64,000 bases of DNA from JBBQZO01 sp038207625 (GCA_038207625.1 JBBQZO010000001.1:310001-374000); one strand, 5' to 3'. Positions 1 through 8,579 are shown, numbered from the stretch's first letter. Notes: a model not told the origin generated them from the sequence alone. A program made the numbers and translations.

Positions 1-447
1 GGTTAAGCACCACAGCACGAAGAACTGGGTCGCCAGCGTGGAGGCGGCCAGATAAAAGCCGCGGATGCGCAGCGACGGCAGGCCGAAGGCGATGCCCACC
101 AGCGCCGCGCACAGGCCACCGAGCACAAACGACAGCAGGATCGGCATGCCGGGAATGCGCGCCATGAAGTTGTAGGCGCCGAAAGCGCCCACCGCCATGA
201 ACGCGGCGCTGCCCAGCGACAGCTGGCCGCAGTAGCCGGTCAGGATGTTCAGCCCGAGCGCAGCGAGCGCGAAGATGAGGAAGGGAATCAGCAGCGCCGA
301 CAGCGCATACGGCGAGGCGAACAGCGGCACCACACCGACCGCGACCGCGATCAGTATCGACAGCGCGATGCGGTCCTGGCGGATCGGAAAGATCTGGCCG
401 TCGCTCTGGTAACTGGTCTTGAATTGTCCGGCTTCACGATAAAGCAT
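1..447 (-). CDS. livM: Branched-chain amino acid ABC transporter permease LivM (partial)
   Basis: Only the first 149 residues are present; the rest lies beyond the left edge. This is the second membrane subunit of a LivGHMF-type ABC importer for branched-chain or related hydrophobic carboxylates. A polar N-terminus of about 25 residues (MLYREAGQFKTSYQSDGQ) is followed by hydrophobic helices, and the segment ALGLNILTGYCGQLSLG is the conserved LivM signature. It follows livH in the same direction, but the gap is about 450 bases and filled with inverted repeats, whereas livG and livH are separated by only 10 bases. The family is certain. The substrate is not, because an acyl-CoA ligase heads the cluster, an arrangement common in Burkholderiales. 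Confidence 0.92.
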   Translation of the reverse strand, partial: MLYREAGQFKTSYQSDGQIFPIRQDRIALSILIAVAVGVVPLFASPYALSALLIPFLIFALAALGLNILTGYCGQLSLGSAAFMAVGAFGAYNFMARIPGMPILLSFVLGGLCAALVGIAFGLPSLRIRGFYLAASTLATQFFVLWCLT

Positions 448-482
448 GTGTCTCTTTCAATGTGTGCTTGGCCCGGAACCGA

Positions 483-556
483 GTTTGTTAAATGGGGTCA
501 GAGTTTTTTTTCGCGCGGGGTATGCGCGAAAATTACTCTGACCCCATTTAACAAAC
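483..556. repeat. REP-like long inverted repeat, GGGGTCAGAGT core
   Basis: Bases 483-504 are the exact reverse complement of bases 535-556, giving perfect 22-base arms around a 30-base centre. The centre is itself nearly palindromic (TTCGCGC with GCGCGAA), so the element can fold into one long hairpin. The core GGGGTCAGAG recurs at 775-783 and, slightly changed, at 21614-21665. This resembles REP/REPIN elements moved by RAYT transposases, but no such transposase is in the window. Confidence 0.75.
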
Positions 557-592
557 GGCCCGTAACCACGTGCACGTTTGTAAACAAGGGCT

Positions 593-737
593 AAAACCGG
601 GGACAGACCCGTAAAACCGGTAAAACCGGGGACAGACCCTAAAACCGGGGACTAAAACCGGGGACAGACCCGTGTTTTCAGGAAAAACCCACGCCCGGCA
701 TTTCATTGCTTGGAAACAGGGGTCTGTCCCCGGTTTT
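593..737. repeat. Cluster of AAAACCGGGGACAGACCC repeats
   Basis: The 18-base word AAAACCGGGGACAGACCC occurs at 593-610, 622-639 and 654-671, with partial copies between, and as its reverse complement at 720-737. The direct copies are spaced irregularly by about 11-14 bases, which excludes a CRISPR array. The inverse copy allows a long-range hairpin with any of the direct copies. It is probably part of the same family of extragenic palindromic elements as the flanking GGGGTCAGAG hairpins. Confidence 0.7.
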
Positions 738-766
738 TCCCCGGTTTTTCCGCTGACTTCGAATCG

Positions 767-845
767 CGAAAGCGGGGTCAGAGTAATTTTCGCCATACAC
801 CCGGCGAAAAAAATGGCTAGGCGCCCCCCTCTGACCCCGGTTTCG
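767..845. repeat. Second REP-like inverted repeat with GGGGTCAGAG core
   Basis: The arms at 767-783 and 829-845 are 17 bases long and complementary with one mismatch. The centre carries AATTTTCGCC as in the copy at 483-556. It lies 50 bases downstream of the livH stop on the livH-sense strand and may act as a transcription-attenuating or mRNA-stabilising hairpin in the livHM transcript; that role is inferred. Confidence 0.7.
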
Positions 846-894
846 CTCGCGCCTTCGTTTTGCTACTTTTTCGACTTCGACTTTGACTTTGACT

Positions 895-1791
895 TCAAAT
901 TCGGCGGATGATTTTTTCGCCGAACAGGCCTTCGGGACGCACCAGCAAAAACAGCAGCGCGAACACATACGGAAACCAGCCTTCGATGCCGCCGCCCACC
1001 ATCGGGCCGATATACACCTCGGCCAGTTTCTCGGACGCGCCGATGATCAGGCCGCCGACGATGGCGCCCGGCACTGACGTGAAGCCGCCCAGGATCAGCA
1101 CCGGCAGCGCCTTTAACGCGATGAAGGTCAACGCAAATTGCACCCCGTTGCGCGCGCCCCACAGCAAGCCGGCCACCAGCGCCACCAGCCCAGCCACGCC
1201 CCACACCACGGCCCAGATGGTCTGCAGCGGGATGCCCACCGCCAGCGCCGCCTGATGGTCGTCGGCCACGGCGCGCAGCGCCCGTCCGACCTTGGTCTTT
1301 GAAAACAGCAGCGCCAGCGCCGTCACCAGCAGCGCGCAGATGGCGGCGGCGATCAGGTCGAACTGCGAGACGATGATGTTGAAGTGCTCCAGCAGGTAAG
1401 GCATCGGCACGTCCTCGATCGGCAGGTCCAGCTTGTGCACCTGCGAACCCCACAGCAGCTGCGCCAGTCCCTCGATGAAGAACGCCAGGCCGATGGTGGC
1501 CATGAACAGCGTGATTTCGGGTTGGTTCACCAGCGGACGCAGCACCACCTTTTCGATCACCATCCCCAGTACGATCATCACCAGCATCGTCAGCGGTATC
1601 GCCAGCCACAGCGACAGGCCGAACTTGTCGACCATGCCCACGCAGGTGAGGGCGGCGAAGAACACCATCGCTCCCTGCGCAAAATTGAACACGCCCGAGG
1701 CCTTGTAGATCAACACAAAGCCGATCGCCACCAGCGCGTACATCACGCCCGACAGCAAACCGCCGATCAGCACTTCAAAGAAAAAATTCAT
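895..1791 (-). CDS. livH: Branched-chain amino acid ABC transporter permease LivH
   Basis: A 298-residue inner-membrane permease, normal length for LivH. The N-terminus MNFFFEVLIGGLLSGVMYAL and the motif ASGVFNFAQGAMV (about residues 31-43) are diagnostic, and at least eight hydrophobic segments follow. The start is supported by AAGGAAG 5-6 bases upstream. It begins 10 bases after livG ends, so the two are almost certainly co-transcribed. With LivM it forms the translocation channel powered by LivG and a LivF subunit that would lie to the left of the window. The substrate class (branched-chain amino acids versus other small carboxylates) cannot be decided from sequence. Confidence 0.95.
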   Translation of the reverse strand: MNFFFEVLIGGLLSGVMYALVAIGFVLIYKASGVFNFAQGAMVFFAALTCVGMVDKFGLSLWLAIPLTMLVMIVLGMVIEKVVLRPLVNQPEITLFMATIGLAFFIEGLAQLLWGSQVHKLDLPIEDVPMPYLLEHFNIIVSQFDLIAAAICALLVTALALLFSKTKVGRALRAVADDHQAALAVGIPLQTIWAVVWGVAGLVALVAGLLWGARNGVQFALTFIALKALPVLILGGFTSVPGAIVGGLIIGASEKLAEVYIGPMVGGGIEGWFPYVFALLFLLVRPEGLFGEKIIRRI

Positions 1792-1801
1792 CGTCGCTTC
1801 C

Positions 1802-2629
1802 TTAATGGGCCTGGCCGAGATAGGCGTTGATCACGTCCGGGTTGCTGCGCACCTGATCTGGTGTGCCGTCGCCGATTTTTTTGCCGTAGTCGAGCACCAC
1901 GACGCGATCCGAAATATCCATCACCACCCCCATGTCGTGCTCGATCAGCACGATGGTGGTGCCGAACTGGTCGTTGACGTCGAGGATGAAGCGGCACATG
2001 TCCTGTTTCTCTTCCACGTTCATGCCCGCCATCGGCTCGTCGAGCAGCAGAATCTGCGGCTCGGCCGCCAGCGCGCGCCCCAGTTCGACGCGCTTTTGCA
2101 GGCCGTAGGGCAGGCGCCCGACCGGCGTCTTGCGGATCGCCTGGATTTCCAGGAAGTCGATGATCTGCTCGGCCTTTTCGCGGTGTTCGATCTCCTCGCG
2201 CCGCGCCGGTCCCCAGTACAGCGCCTGCAGCAGAAAATTCGACTTCATCATCAGGTTACGGCCCGTCATGATGTTGTCCAACACCGTCATGCCCTTGAAC
2301 AGCGCGATGTTCTGAAACGTGCGCGCGATGCCGGACTTGGCCGCGTCGTAGCAGTCCATGCCCTTGCGATGCACGCCGCGCAGCACCACTTCGCCTTGCT
2401 GCGGGCGGTACACGCCGTTGATCACGTTGAGCATCGAGCTTTTGCCGGCGCCGTTGGGGCCGATGATGGCGCGGATTTCGTGCTCGCGCACGTCAAACGA
2501 GATGTCGGTGAGCGCCTTGACGCCGCCAAACGACATCGAGATGTTTTGCAGGTCCAGGATCACCGGGCCGATCGCGCGCTTGGGTGCCTGGCCGAGGTCT
2601 TGTTGCAAGCTGTCGTGTAAAGCGCTCAT
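1802..2629 (-). CDS. livG: Branched-chain amino acid ABC transporter ATP-binding protein LivG
   Basis: A 275-residue cytoplasmic ATPase. The Walker A motif GPNGAGKS is at about residues 57-64, and Walker B with D-loop reads LLLDEPMAGMN. The C-terminal BCA-type extension (DYGKKIGDGTPDQVRSNPDVINAYLG) is typical of LivG. An extra 20-residue N-terminal leader precedes the usual start of the domain. Its ATG overlaps the stop of the upstream acyl-CoA ligase gene by 4 bases (ATGA), indicating translational coupling, so transport and CoA activation of the imported acid may be linked. Family assignment is firm. Confidence 0.95.
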   Translation of the reverse strand: MSALHDSLQQDLGQAPKRAIGPVILDLQNISMSFGGVKALTDISFDVREHEIRAIIGPNGAGKSSMLNVINGVYRPQQGEVVLRGVHRKGMDCYDAAKSGIARTFQNIALFKGMTVLDNIMTGRNLMMKSNFLLQALYWGPARREEIEHREKAEQIIDFLEIQAIRKTPVGRLPYGLQKRVELGRALAAEPQILLLDEPMAGMNVEEKQDMCRFILDVNDQFGTTIVLIEHDMGVVMDISDRVVVLDYGKKIGDGTPDQVRSNPDVINAYLGQAH

Positions 2630-4581
2630 GCTGCGTGCTCCATGACGGCGAAAGTTTTGGCGTCGCAGATGCGCAGATCGGCGCTGACCGTGCCCACCCG
2701 TCCATCCTCGAACTTGACGGCGGTGCTGATGAACTGCGACGCCTTGCCGGCGTACAGCGCGTCGATCAGCGGCGCGTATTTTTCGGCGATGAACTTGCGC
2801 CGCACCTTGCGCGTGCGGGTCAGCTCGTCGTCATCCGGGTCAAGCTCCTTGTGCAGCACCAGGAAGCGGGTGATCTGGGTGTCGCCCATCAGCGCTTCAC
2901 GTGCCAGGTCGGCATTGACCTTCTCGATGCACTCGCGTACCAGCTCGTAGGTCTGCCCGTGCGCGGCCAGGTCGGTGTAGCCGGCATACGCGATGCCACG
3001 CCGCTCGGCCCAGTTGCCGACCGCTTCGATGTCGATATTGACGAAGGCGCACACGGCGTCGCGTCCGCTGCCAAAGGCCACCGCCTCCTTGATGAAGGGG
3101 AAAAACTTGAGCTTGTTTTCGATGTAGTTGGGCGCGAAGATCGCCCCGCCCGTCAGCGCGCCCACGTCGGCTGCGCGGTCGATGATTTTCAAATGGCCTT
3201 CGGCGTCGAACAGGCCCGCGTCGCCGGTGTGAAAGTAGCCGTCCGCGTCGATCACTTCGGCCGTCGCGTCGGGCCGCTTGTAGTAGCCGCTCATGGTGGC
3301 CGGGGATTTGACCAGCACTTCGCCGTGCGCGCCCAGCTTGACCTCGACGCCCGGCGCGGGCATGCCGACGCTGTCGAATTTGATGTGGCCGTCCGGTTGC
3401 AAGCACACGTAGGCGCAGGTTTCGGTGGAGCCGTACAGCTGCTTGAGGTTCACGCCTATCGAGCGGTAGAAGCGGAACAGGTCGGGGCCGATCGCCGCGC
3501 CGGCCGTATAGGCCACCCGCACGCGCGACAGGCCCAGCACGTTTTTCAGCGGCGCATAGATCAGCACATTGCCCAGCGCGTAAGCCAGCCGGTCGGCCAG
3601 CGCCACCGGCTTGCCGTCGAGGATATCGGCGCCGCAGCGCCGTGCGACGTTCATGAAATGGTGGAACAGGCGGCGCTTGGGCGCGCTGGCGTCTTCCATC
3701 CGTATCATCACCGTGGTGAGCATGTTTTCAAACACGCGCGGCGGGGCGAAGTAGCAGGTCGGGCCGATCTCGCGCAGGTCCAGCAGCACCGTGTCGCCCG
3801 ACTCCGGACAGTTCACGGTGAAGCCGGCCACCAACGCCTGCGCCAGCGAAAACAGGCAGTCGCCCACCCACGCCATCGGCAGGTAGGACAGGATGTCTTC
3901 GGCGTCCGTCAACTGGTCGAACGCGACGCAGCCGCTGCCGGCCGCCAGCAGCGCGGCGTGGCTCTGGCATACGCCTTTCGGCTTGCCGGTGGTGCCCGAC
4001 GTGTACAGGATGATGGCGGTGTCGTCGGCCCGGCCGGCCGCCACGGCGGCGTCGAAAAAGCCCGGGTGCGCTTTGTCATACGCGCGGCCCAATTCTTGCA
4101 AGGCGGCGCACGAGCGCAGGCCGTCCTGGCGGTAATGGCGCATGCCGCGTTCGTCGTCGTAGGCGATGTGCTGCAAGTGCGGACAATCGGCCTTCAGGTC
4201 GAGCAGCTTGTCGACCTGCTCCTGGTCTTCCACGATGGCGTAGGCGATGTCGGCGTTGGCCAGCACGAAGGCCATGTCGGCGCTGGGCGCGTCCTGATAC
4301 AGCGGCACCGGCACGCCGCCCAGACATTGCGCGGCCAGCATCGCCCAGTACAGGCGCGGCCGGTTGTCGCCGATGATGGCCAGGTTCATGCCCCGCTCGA
4401 AGCCCAGCGCGGCCAGCCCGCAGGCCAGCGCGCGCACTTCGGCGTTGACCTGCTGCCAGGTCCAGCTTTGCCAGATGCCCAGATGCTTTTCGCGGTAGGC
4501 CGGACGCTGCGGGCGCACCCGGGCGTGTTCGGCCAGGCGGCGTGGAAAAGTTGGCAATAGCGAGCCGTCCGTTGTGTGCAC
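2626..4581 (-). CDS. AMP-binding long-chain acyl-CoA synthetase family protein
   Basis: A 651-residue member of the adenylate-forming superfamily, which activates a carboxylic acid to acyl-AMP and then to acyl-CoA. The phosphate-binding A3 motif reads ILYTSGTTGKPKGV, the A5-like motif LYGSTETCAY, and A7/A8 YFHTGDAGLFDAEGHLKIIDR. The length and insert match the long-chain FadD15/ACSL-like branch. It is the first gene of the leftward liv cluster and overlaps livG by 4 bases. The combination ligase-livG-livH-livM recurs in Burkholderiales and suggests uptake plus activation of a fatty, branched or aromatic acid, though the substrate is unknown. A Crp/Fnr-type regulator is divergently transcribed from the shared upstream region and is a candidate controller. 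Confidence 0.9.
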   Translation of the reverse strand: MHTTDGSLLPTFPRRLAEHARVRPQRPAYREKHLGIWQSWTWQQVNAEVRALACGLAALGFERGMNLAIIGDNRPRLYWAMLAAQCLGGVPVPLYQDAPSADMAFVLANADIAYAIVEDQEQVDKLLDLKADCPHLQHIAYDDERGMRHYRQDGLRSCAALQELGRAYDKAHPGFFDAAVAAGRADDTAIILYTSGTTGKPKGVCQSHAALLAAGSGCVAFDQLTDAEDILSYLPMAWVGDCLFSLAQALVAGFTVNCPESGDTVLLDLREIGPTCYFAPPRVFENMLTTVMIRMEDASAPKRRLFHHFMNVARRCGADILDGKPVALADRLAYALGNVLIYAPLKNVLGLSRVRVAYTAGAAIGPDLFRFYRSIGVNLKQLYGSTETCAYVCLQPDGHIKFDSVGMPAPGVEVKLGAHGEVLVKSPATMSGYYKRPDATAEVIDADGYFHTGDAGLFDAEGHLKIIDRAADVGALTGGAIFAPNYIENKLKFFPFIKEAVAFGSGRDAVCAFVNIDIEAVGNWAERRGIAYAGYTDLAAHGQTYELVRECIEKVNADLAREALMGDTQITRFLVLHKELDPDDDELTRTRKVRRKFIAEKYAPLIDALYAGKASQFISTAVKFEDGRVGTVSADLRICDAKTFAVMEHAA

Positions 4582-4679
4582 CCGTGTCTCCTTGATCTTA
4601 TTGCGTCCGGCTGCACCAAGATCGGTGCCGGCGCGGCGCCGTTTTGTGTGATGATACTAGCGCGCGCTCCCAAGACAGG

Positions 4680-4769
4680 TTGTCTTTTCAATGACAATTC
4701 GACGACTTTCGATGTTGCGTCGCACAATATTCATCCTCTCATGTTGACAGTCCGTTCCCAATGACAATT
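4680..4769. promoter_or_regulatory. Candidate operator region of the divergent Crp/Fnr gene
   Basis: The spacer between the acyl-CoA ligase and the Crp/Fnr gene contains TTGTC-N8-GACAA (4680-4697), a symmetric site of the size bound by Crp/Fnr dimers. The 11-mer CAATGACAATT occurs twice, at 4689-4699 and 4759-4769, exactly 70 bases apart. Both facts are seen directly; binding by the adjacent regulator is inferred. Confidence 0.4.
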
Positions 4770-4777
4770 TTCAAATA

Positions 4778-5464
4778 ATGGCGATCAATTTGCCAACCTT
4801 GAGCGCGCATGTCGCTGCGACGATCTGGGCACGCACCTTGTCCGGCGCCGAACTGGCGCGCGTGCAGGCGGACGTATTCGAGCAGGCGGTGCCGAAAGGG
4901 GGCTTCGTGTGCCGCAAGGGCGAACCGGTGCACAACTGGATCGGCATCATCGACGGGCTGGTCAAGATCAATAATTTCTCGGCGGCCGGCAAGAACGTCA
5001 CCTTTACCGGCGTGACCGCTGGCGGCTGGTTCGGCGAAGGCTCGCTGCTCAAGGACGAGCAGCGCAAGTACGACGTGATCGCGCTGCGCGACACGCGTGT
5101 GGCGCGCATGCCACGCGCGACCTTCGACTGGCTGCTGGAAACAAGTTTGCCGTTCACCCGCTTCCTGCTGATGCAACTGAACGAGCGGCTCGGCCAGTTC
5201 ATCGGCCAGGTCGAGAACGACCGCCTGCTCGACGTCGACACGCGCGTGGCGCGCTGCCTGGCCGGCATGTTCAACGAGCACCTGTATCCCGGCGTGGACA
5301 CGCTGGTGTTGATTTCGCAGGAAGAGATTGGCTACCTGTCGGGCGCCTCGCGCCAGCGCGCCAACCAGGCTTTGCAGGTGCTCGAACGGGCCGGTCTGGT
5401 GCGCCTGGACTATGGGGGCATCCGCGTGCTGGACCTGGAAGGCCTGCGCCTGTTCCACGCATAG
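4778..5464 (+). CDS. Crp/Fnr family transcriptional regulator
   Basis: A 228-residue cytoplasmic DNA-binding regulator. Residues about 20-130 form a cyclic-nucleotide-binding-type beta barrel (GGWFGEGSLL corresponds to the phosphate-binding cassette). A long dimerisation helix follows, then a winged helix-turn-helix at about 170-220 with LISQEEIGYLSGASRQRANQAL. No FNR-type N-terminal cysteine cluster is present, so an iron-sulphur oxygen sensor is unlikely. The real effector is unknown. The gene is divergent from the acyl-CoA ligase/liv cluster, and TTGTC-N8-GACAA sits between them. No strong ribosome-binding site precedes the ATG. Confidence 0.9.
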   Translation: MAINLPTLSAHVAATIWARTLSGAELARVQADVFEQAVPKGGFVCRKGEPVHNWIGIIDGLVKINNFSAAGKNVTFTGVTAGGWFGEGSLLKDEQRKYDVIALRDTRVARMPRATFDWLLETSLPFTRFLLMQLNERLGQFIGQVENDRLLDVDTRVARCLAGMFNEHLYPGVDTLVLISQEEIGYLSGASRQRANQALQVLERAGLVRLDYGGIRVLDLEGLRLFHA

Positions 5465-5678
5465 TCTGGTGTGTGCGCGTGCTTCTCGATACGGATGAAC
5501 GCGCCCCGTTCACATTGCAAGCGCCAGCACGCACGGCTTGGGCAAACGGCGCCCGTTGCCCAACGATGTAGCCGGCGAACTTCTCGTTCGAACCACCAGA
5601 TCGACCGTTCAGCCACTGCCTGGCGCCGTTCGTCGGCGCGCGCTCGCCGCCGCGGCCGGTCGACCCTAGAATGCCGGC

Positions 5679-6530
5679 ATGAGCACACCAATCCCGTTCC
5701 AGTCCGGCCAGTTCTATGGCGATGAGCAGCATGGCGCGCGCGCCAGCATGTTCGATATCCGCAGCCTGAGCGCCAGCCGCAGCGAGGACGAAGTGGCCAC
5801 CCATCGCCATGACGACGCCCACTTCGTCCTGGTGCTGTCGGGCGTGTATATTTCCAGCGCCCTGCACGCGCCATCGCGCGCGCGCGCGCCCACGCTGGTG
5901 TTCAATCCGGCCGGCACCACGCACCGCGACCGCTTCGTCGATGGCAAAGGCAGTTTCATGACCGTGTCGCTCGATCCGGTCCTGCTGTCGGGGGCCGAAG
6001 AATTGCAGGTGGCCCAGCAATGCGCCACCGTGTTGGGCGATGCGGCCAGCGCGGTCGCCGCGTTCAGGATCGCCCGCGAAATCGGTCGCGGCGGCGATGC
6101 CGCCTTGCTCGAAGCGGGCGCCTGGGAGATGCTGGCCGGTCTGCACAGCGGCGCCCCGACGGGCCGACCCCTGCTGCCCGGCTGGGCCCACCAGGCCTAC
6201 GAGGCCGTGATGGACATGGCCGCCGACACCCATCTGCGCATCGCCGACCTGGCCGCCGCGCTGGGCGTGCATCCCGTGCATCTGGCGCGCGTGTTCCGCC
6301 AGGCCTGGGGCTGTTCACCGGGCGAGCTGCTGCGCTGGCGCCGTGTCGAGCAAGCCAGCGCCCTGCTGCGCCGTGCGCAGCTGAGCATGGCCGATGTGGC
6401 GCTGAGTGTGGGCTTCGCCGACCAGAGCCACATGAGCCGCGCCTTCCAGGCCCGCTACGGCATGACGCCCAGTCATTACCGCAGCAAGATGTTTCAAACG
6501 TCCAAGACAGTGCCCGGTTCGCCCAACTAG
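5679..6530 (+). CDS. AraC family transcriptional regulator
   Basis: A 283-residue regulator. The N-terminal half has a cupin-like sensing fold with HRHDDAHFVLVLSG. The C-terminal 100 residues carry two helix-turn-helix units, the first around IADLAAALGVHPVHLARVFR and the second around SMADVALSVGFADQSHMSRAF, ending in the family signature RYGMTPSHYR. The gene immediately downstream encodes a secreted serine hydrolase 30 bases away in the same direction and could be a target or co-transcribed. The effector is unknown. No distinctive feature was found in the 214 bases upstream. Confidence 0.9.
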   Translation: MSTPIPFQSGQFYGDEQHGARASMFDIRSLSASRSEDEVATHRHDDAHFVLVLSGVYISSALHAPSRARAPTLVFNPAGTTHRDRFVDGKGSFMTVSLDPVLLSGAEELQVAQQCATVLGDAASAVAAFRIAREIGRGGDAALLEAGAWEMLAGLHSGAPTGRPLLPGWAHQAYEAVMDMAADTHLRIADLAAALGVHPVHLARVFRQAWGCSPGELLRWRRVEQASALLRRAQLSMADVALSVGFADQSHMSRAFQARYGMTPSHYRSKMFQTSKTVPGSPN

Positions 6531-6560
6531 ACTGAATTTTTCCCCTACTCGGAGTACACC

Positions 6561-7595
6561 ATGTTGCGATACCTTCCCCTTCTGCTGGCCTTCGGTGGCG
6601 CCGTCCATGCTGGCGAACTGGACGCCGTCACCAGCGCCGTCGACGCGGGCGACTTCAAGCAGATCACCAGCGTCGTGGTGGCCCGGCATGGCAAACCGAT
6701 CTATGAACATTATTTTGACAAGGAAGGCGCCGACAGCCTGCGCAACACGCGCTCGGTCACCAAGACGCTCACCGGCATGCTGCTTGGCCTGGCCATCGAG
6801 CGCAAGCTGTTGCGCGCCGACACACCCGTGCTGCCCCACTTTCCGGAACTGCGCCCGCTGGCCTACCCCGACCCGCGCAAGGACCAGATCACGGTCGAGG
6901 ATTTGCTGACCATGAGCTCGCTGCTCGAATGCGACGACGACAACCAGCTCTCGCGCGGCAACGAGGATCGCATGTACTTGATGGAAGACTGGAGCCGCTT
7001 CGTGGTCGACCTGCCGATCCGCGGCTTTCCCGACTGGCAGCCGCGTCCCGCGCAATCGCCGTACGGGCGCGCGTGGAGCTACTGCACGGCCGGCGTGGCC
7101 CTGCTCGGTCCGCTGCTCGAAAAGGTCAGCGGCCAAAGCGTGCCGGAGTTCGCCGCCGCCAACCTGTTCCGCCCGCTCGGCATCGACAAGGTGAAATGGC
7201 AGTTCCAGCCGCTGGGCACGGCCATGACGGGCGGCGGGCTGCAACTGCGCAGCGTGGACCTGATGAAGCTTGGCCAGCTTTATCTTGACGGCGGGCGCTG
7301 GGCCGGCAAGCAAGTGATCCCTGCCGACTGGGTCAAGCGCTCGATTGCGCCCCATGCAAACGCGCGCGAGGGCATCGACTACGGCTACCTGTGGTGGCTG
7401 CAGTCCTTCAAGGTCGATGGTCGCACGGTGCAGACCTACGGGATGGCGGGCGCTGGCGGCAACAAGGTGTTCGTGCTGCCGGAGCTGGATGCGGTGGTGG
7501 TCATCACGACCACCAATTTCCAGGTGCGCGGCGCCCACCCCCTGAGCGAGAAACTGCTGACGACCTTGATCTTGCCTGTGCTGATGCGTCCCTGA
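6561..7595 (+). CDS. Secreted serine hydrolase, class C beta-lactamase family
   Basis: A 344-residue protein starting with a cleavable signal peptide (MLRYLPLLLAFGGAVHAGE), so it acts in the periplasm or outside. The nucleophile motif SxxK is SVTK within RNTRSVTKTLTG. The second motif is YCT (within WSYCTAG) in place of the usual YxN, and the third, KTG-like position is GAGGNK. These match the esterase/DD-peptidase branch of the beta-lactamase fold rather than a true AmpC enzyme. The substrate is unknown. CGGAG lies close upstream of the start. Confidence 0.85.
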   Translation: MLRYLPLLLAFGGAVHAGELDAVTSAVDAGDFKQITSVVVARHGKPIYEHYFDKEGADSLRNTRSVTKTLTGMLLGLAIERKLLRADTPVLPHFPELRPLAYPDPRKDQITVEDLLTMSSLLECDDDNQLSRGNEDRMYLMEDWSRFVVDLPIRGFPDWQPRPAQSPYGRAWSYCTAGVALLGPLLEKVSGQSVPEFAAANLFRPLGIDKVKWQFQPLGTAMTGGGLQLRSVDLMKLGQLYLDGGRWAGKQVIPADWVKRSIAPHANAREGIDYGYLWWLQSFKVDGRTVQTYGMAGAGGNKVFVLPELDAVVVITTTNFQVRGAHPLSEKLLTTLILPVLMRP

Positions 7596-7691
7596 ACGCA
7601 GGCGGGCTTTGCCGACACACACCGGACCGCCGTCCCGACCGAGCACTAGGTGCTTGCCTGGCCGCTGCCCGGATCGATGGCTACCCGGTCG

Positions 7692-8477
7692 CTAGCAGCG
7701 GCATGGCGGCACCGCGCGTGATCGCCAGCTGCGTTTGACAGCGGCTGGCGGCGGCGCGCCGGGCAGCGCGCCCAGCGTGCGCACGTGGCGCGCCACCGCC
7801 TGCGCCGGCAGCGGTCCGCCATGCCCCATGTAGTAGCGCTGCATGCCGGCCTCGACCAGCTGCTGCAGCGCTTGCGCCACCGCCTGCGGATCGTCCTCGA
7901 ACGGCGGGCGCTTGGGACGGCCGGTCAGCGCGATCCCGCCCAGCAGAATGCCCGACGCGATCAGGTCGCCCACCAGCGCCGTGCCATCGGCCAGCGCCAC
8001 CGCCAGCGATCCGGCCGTGTGGCCCGGCGTGTGGCCGACCACGCCGTCGATGCCGTAGGGGGCCAGCTCGAACTGGGCATGGTCGTCCAGCAGCAGGTCG
8101 GGCGCAAAACCCGTGTACGGCTCGAGCATCAGGCGCGTTTTGATGAACAGGCGGCCGAACCAGCCGGTCGGACAAAACTGCATCGGCGCGCTGCGCGCAA
8201 AATGGGCGGCGTCGCCGGCGTGGGCCAGGATGGGCGCGCCGGACAAGGCGCGCAACGCGGCCGCGCTGCCGGCATGGTCGACGTGCGCGTGGGTGATCAC
8301 GATCAGCGTGATGTCCTTGAACGCGAGGCCGTGGCGGCGCAGCGCGCGCGCCACTTTGCGCTCGCTGCCGGGCAGGCCGGCGTCGACCAGCACGCAGCCG
8401 CGCGGGCCGATGATCAGGTGGGCGTTGACCATGCCAAATGGCAGGATCGGAATGCGGATGATGGGATACGGTGGCAT
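7692..8477 (-). CDS. MBL-fold metallo-hydrolase
   Basis: A 261-residue metallo-beta-lactamase-fold enzyme. The metal-binding motif HxHxDH is at residues 63-68 (THAHVDHAGS). Further ligands are GHTPGHTAGS at about 147-156 and the C-terminal MGHGGP. There is no signal peptide, so it is cytoplasmic, a lactonase/glyoxalase-II-like hydrolase of unknown substrate. It is divergent from an HxlR-type regulator with a 123-base shared control region, which suggests the regulator controls it. A second upstream in-frame start is possible but adds low-complexity sequence. Confidence 0.88.
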   Translation of the reverse strand: MPPYPIIRIPILPFGMVNAHLIIGPRGCVLVDAGLPGSERKVARALRRHGLAFKDITLIVITHAHVDHAGSAAALRALSGAPILAHAGDAAHFARSAPMQFCPTGWFGRLFIKTRLMLEPYTGFAPDLLLDDHAQFELAPYGIDGVVGHTPGHTAGSLAVALADGTALVGDLIASGILLGGIALTGRPKRPPFEDDPQAVAQALQQLVEAGMQRYYMGHGGPLPAQAVARHVRTLGALPGAPPPAAVKRSWRSRAVPPCRC

Positions 8478-8563
8478 GGCGCGGTCCCGTCGGTGCGGCG
8501 GGCGGCACGCCGATCGCGCCGCCTCCGGGGTATCATGCGAGGTCGGACTAAAAATGACAATAA

Positions 8564-8579
8564 GGCACTATTTTGTGCC
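8564..8579. promoter_or_regulatory. Palindrome in the MBL/HxlR divergent promoter
   Basis: GGCAC-N6-GTGCC, a perfect 5-base inverted repeat, lies 21 bases upstream of the HxlR start codon. HxlR-family regulators commonly bind such short dyads to control their own and the divergent gene. The dyad is seen directly; its use is inferred. Confidence 0.45.

Larger units (their letters stand above)
448..894. other. Intergenic repeat block between livH and livM
   Basis: This 447-base stretch has no convincing coding sequence. It holds two hairpin-forming inverted repeats built on the core GGGGTCAGAG and, between them, several copies of AAAACCGGGGACAGACCC with one copy in inverse orientation. Short open frames crossing it simply read through the repeats. 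The stretch next to livH also carries a hexameric GACTTT run. It interrupts an otherwise compact transport operon. Confidence 0.75.

Noticed and set aside
593..737. Possible CRISPR-like direct repeats
   Set aside because: The 18-base word is repeated only a few times with irregular 11-14 base gaps, one copy is inverted, and there are no spacers of constant length or cas genes.
870..893. Hexamer run GACTTT as a functional microsatellite
   Set aside because: It lies just after the livH stop with few imperfect units; no effect on a reading frame or promoter could be supported.
2584..4560. Long plus-strand open frame opposite the acyl-CoA ligase
   Set aside because: Shadow of the ligase gene; no recognisable motif and atypical amino-acid composition.
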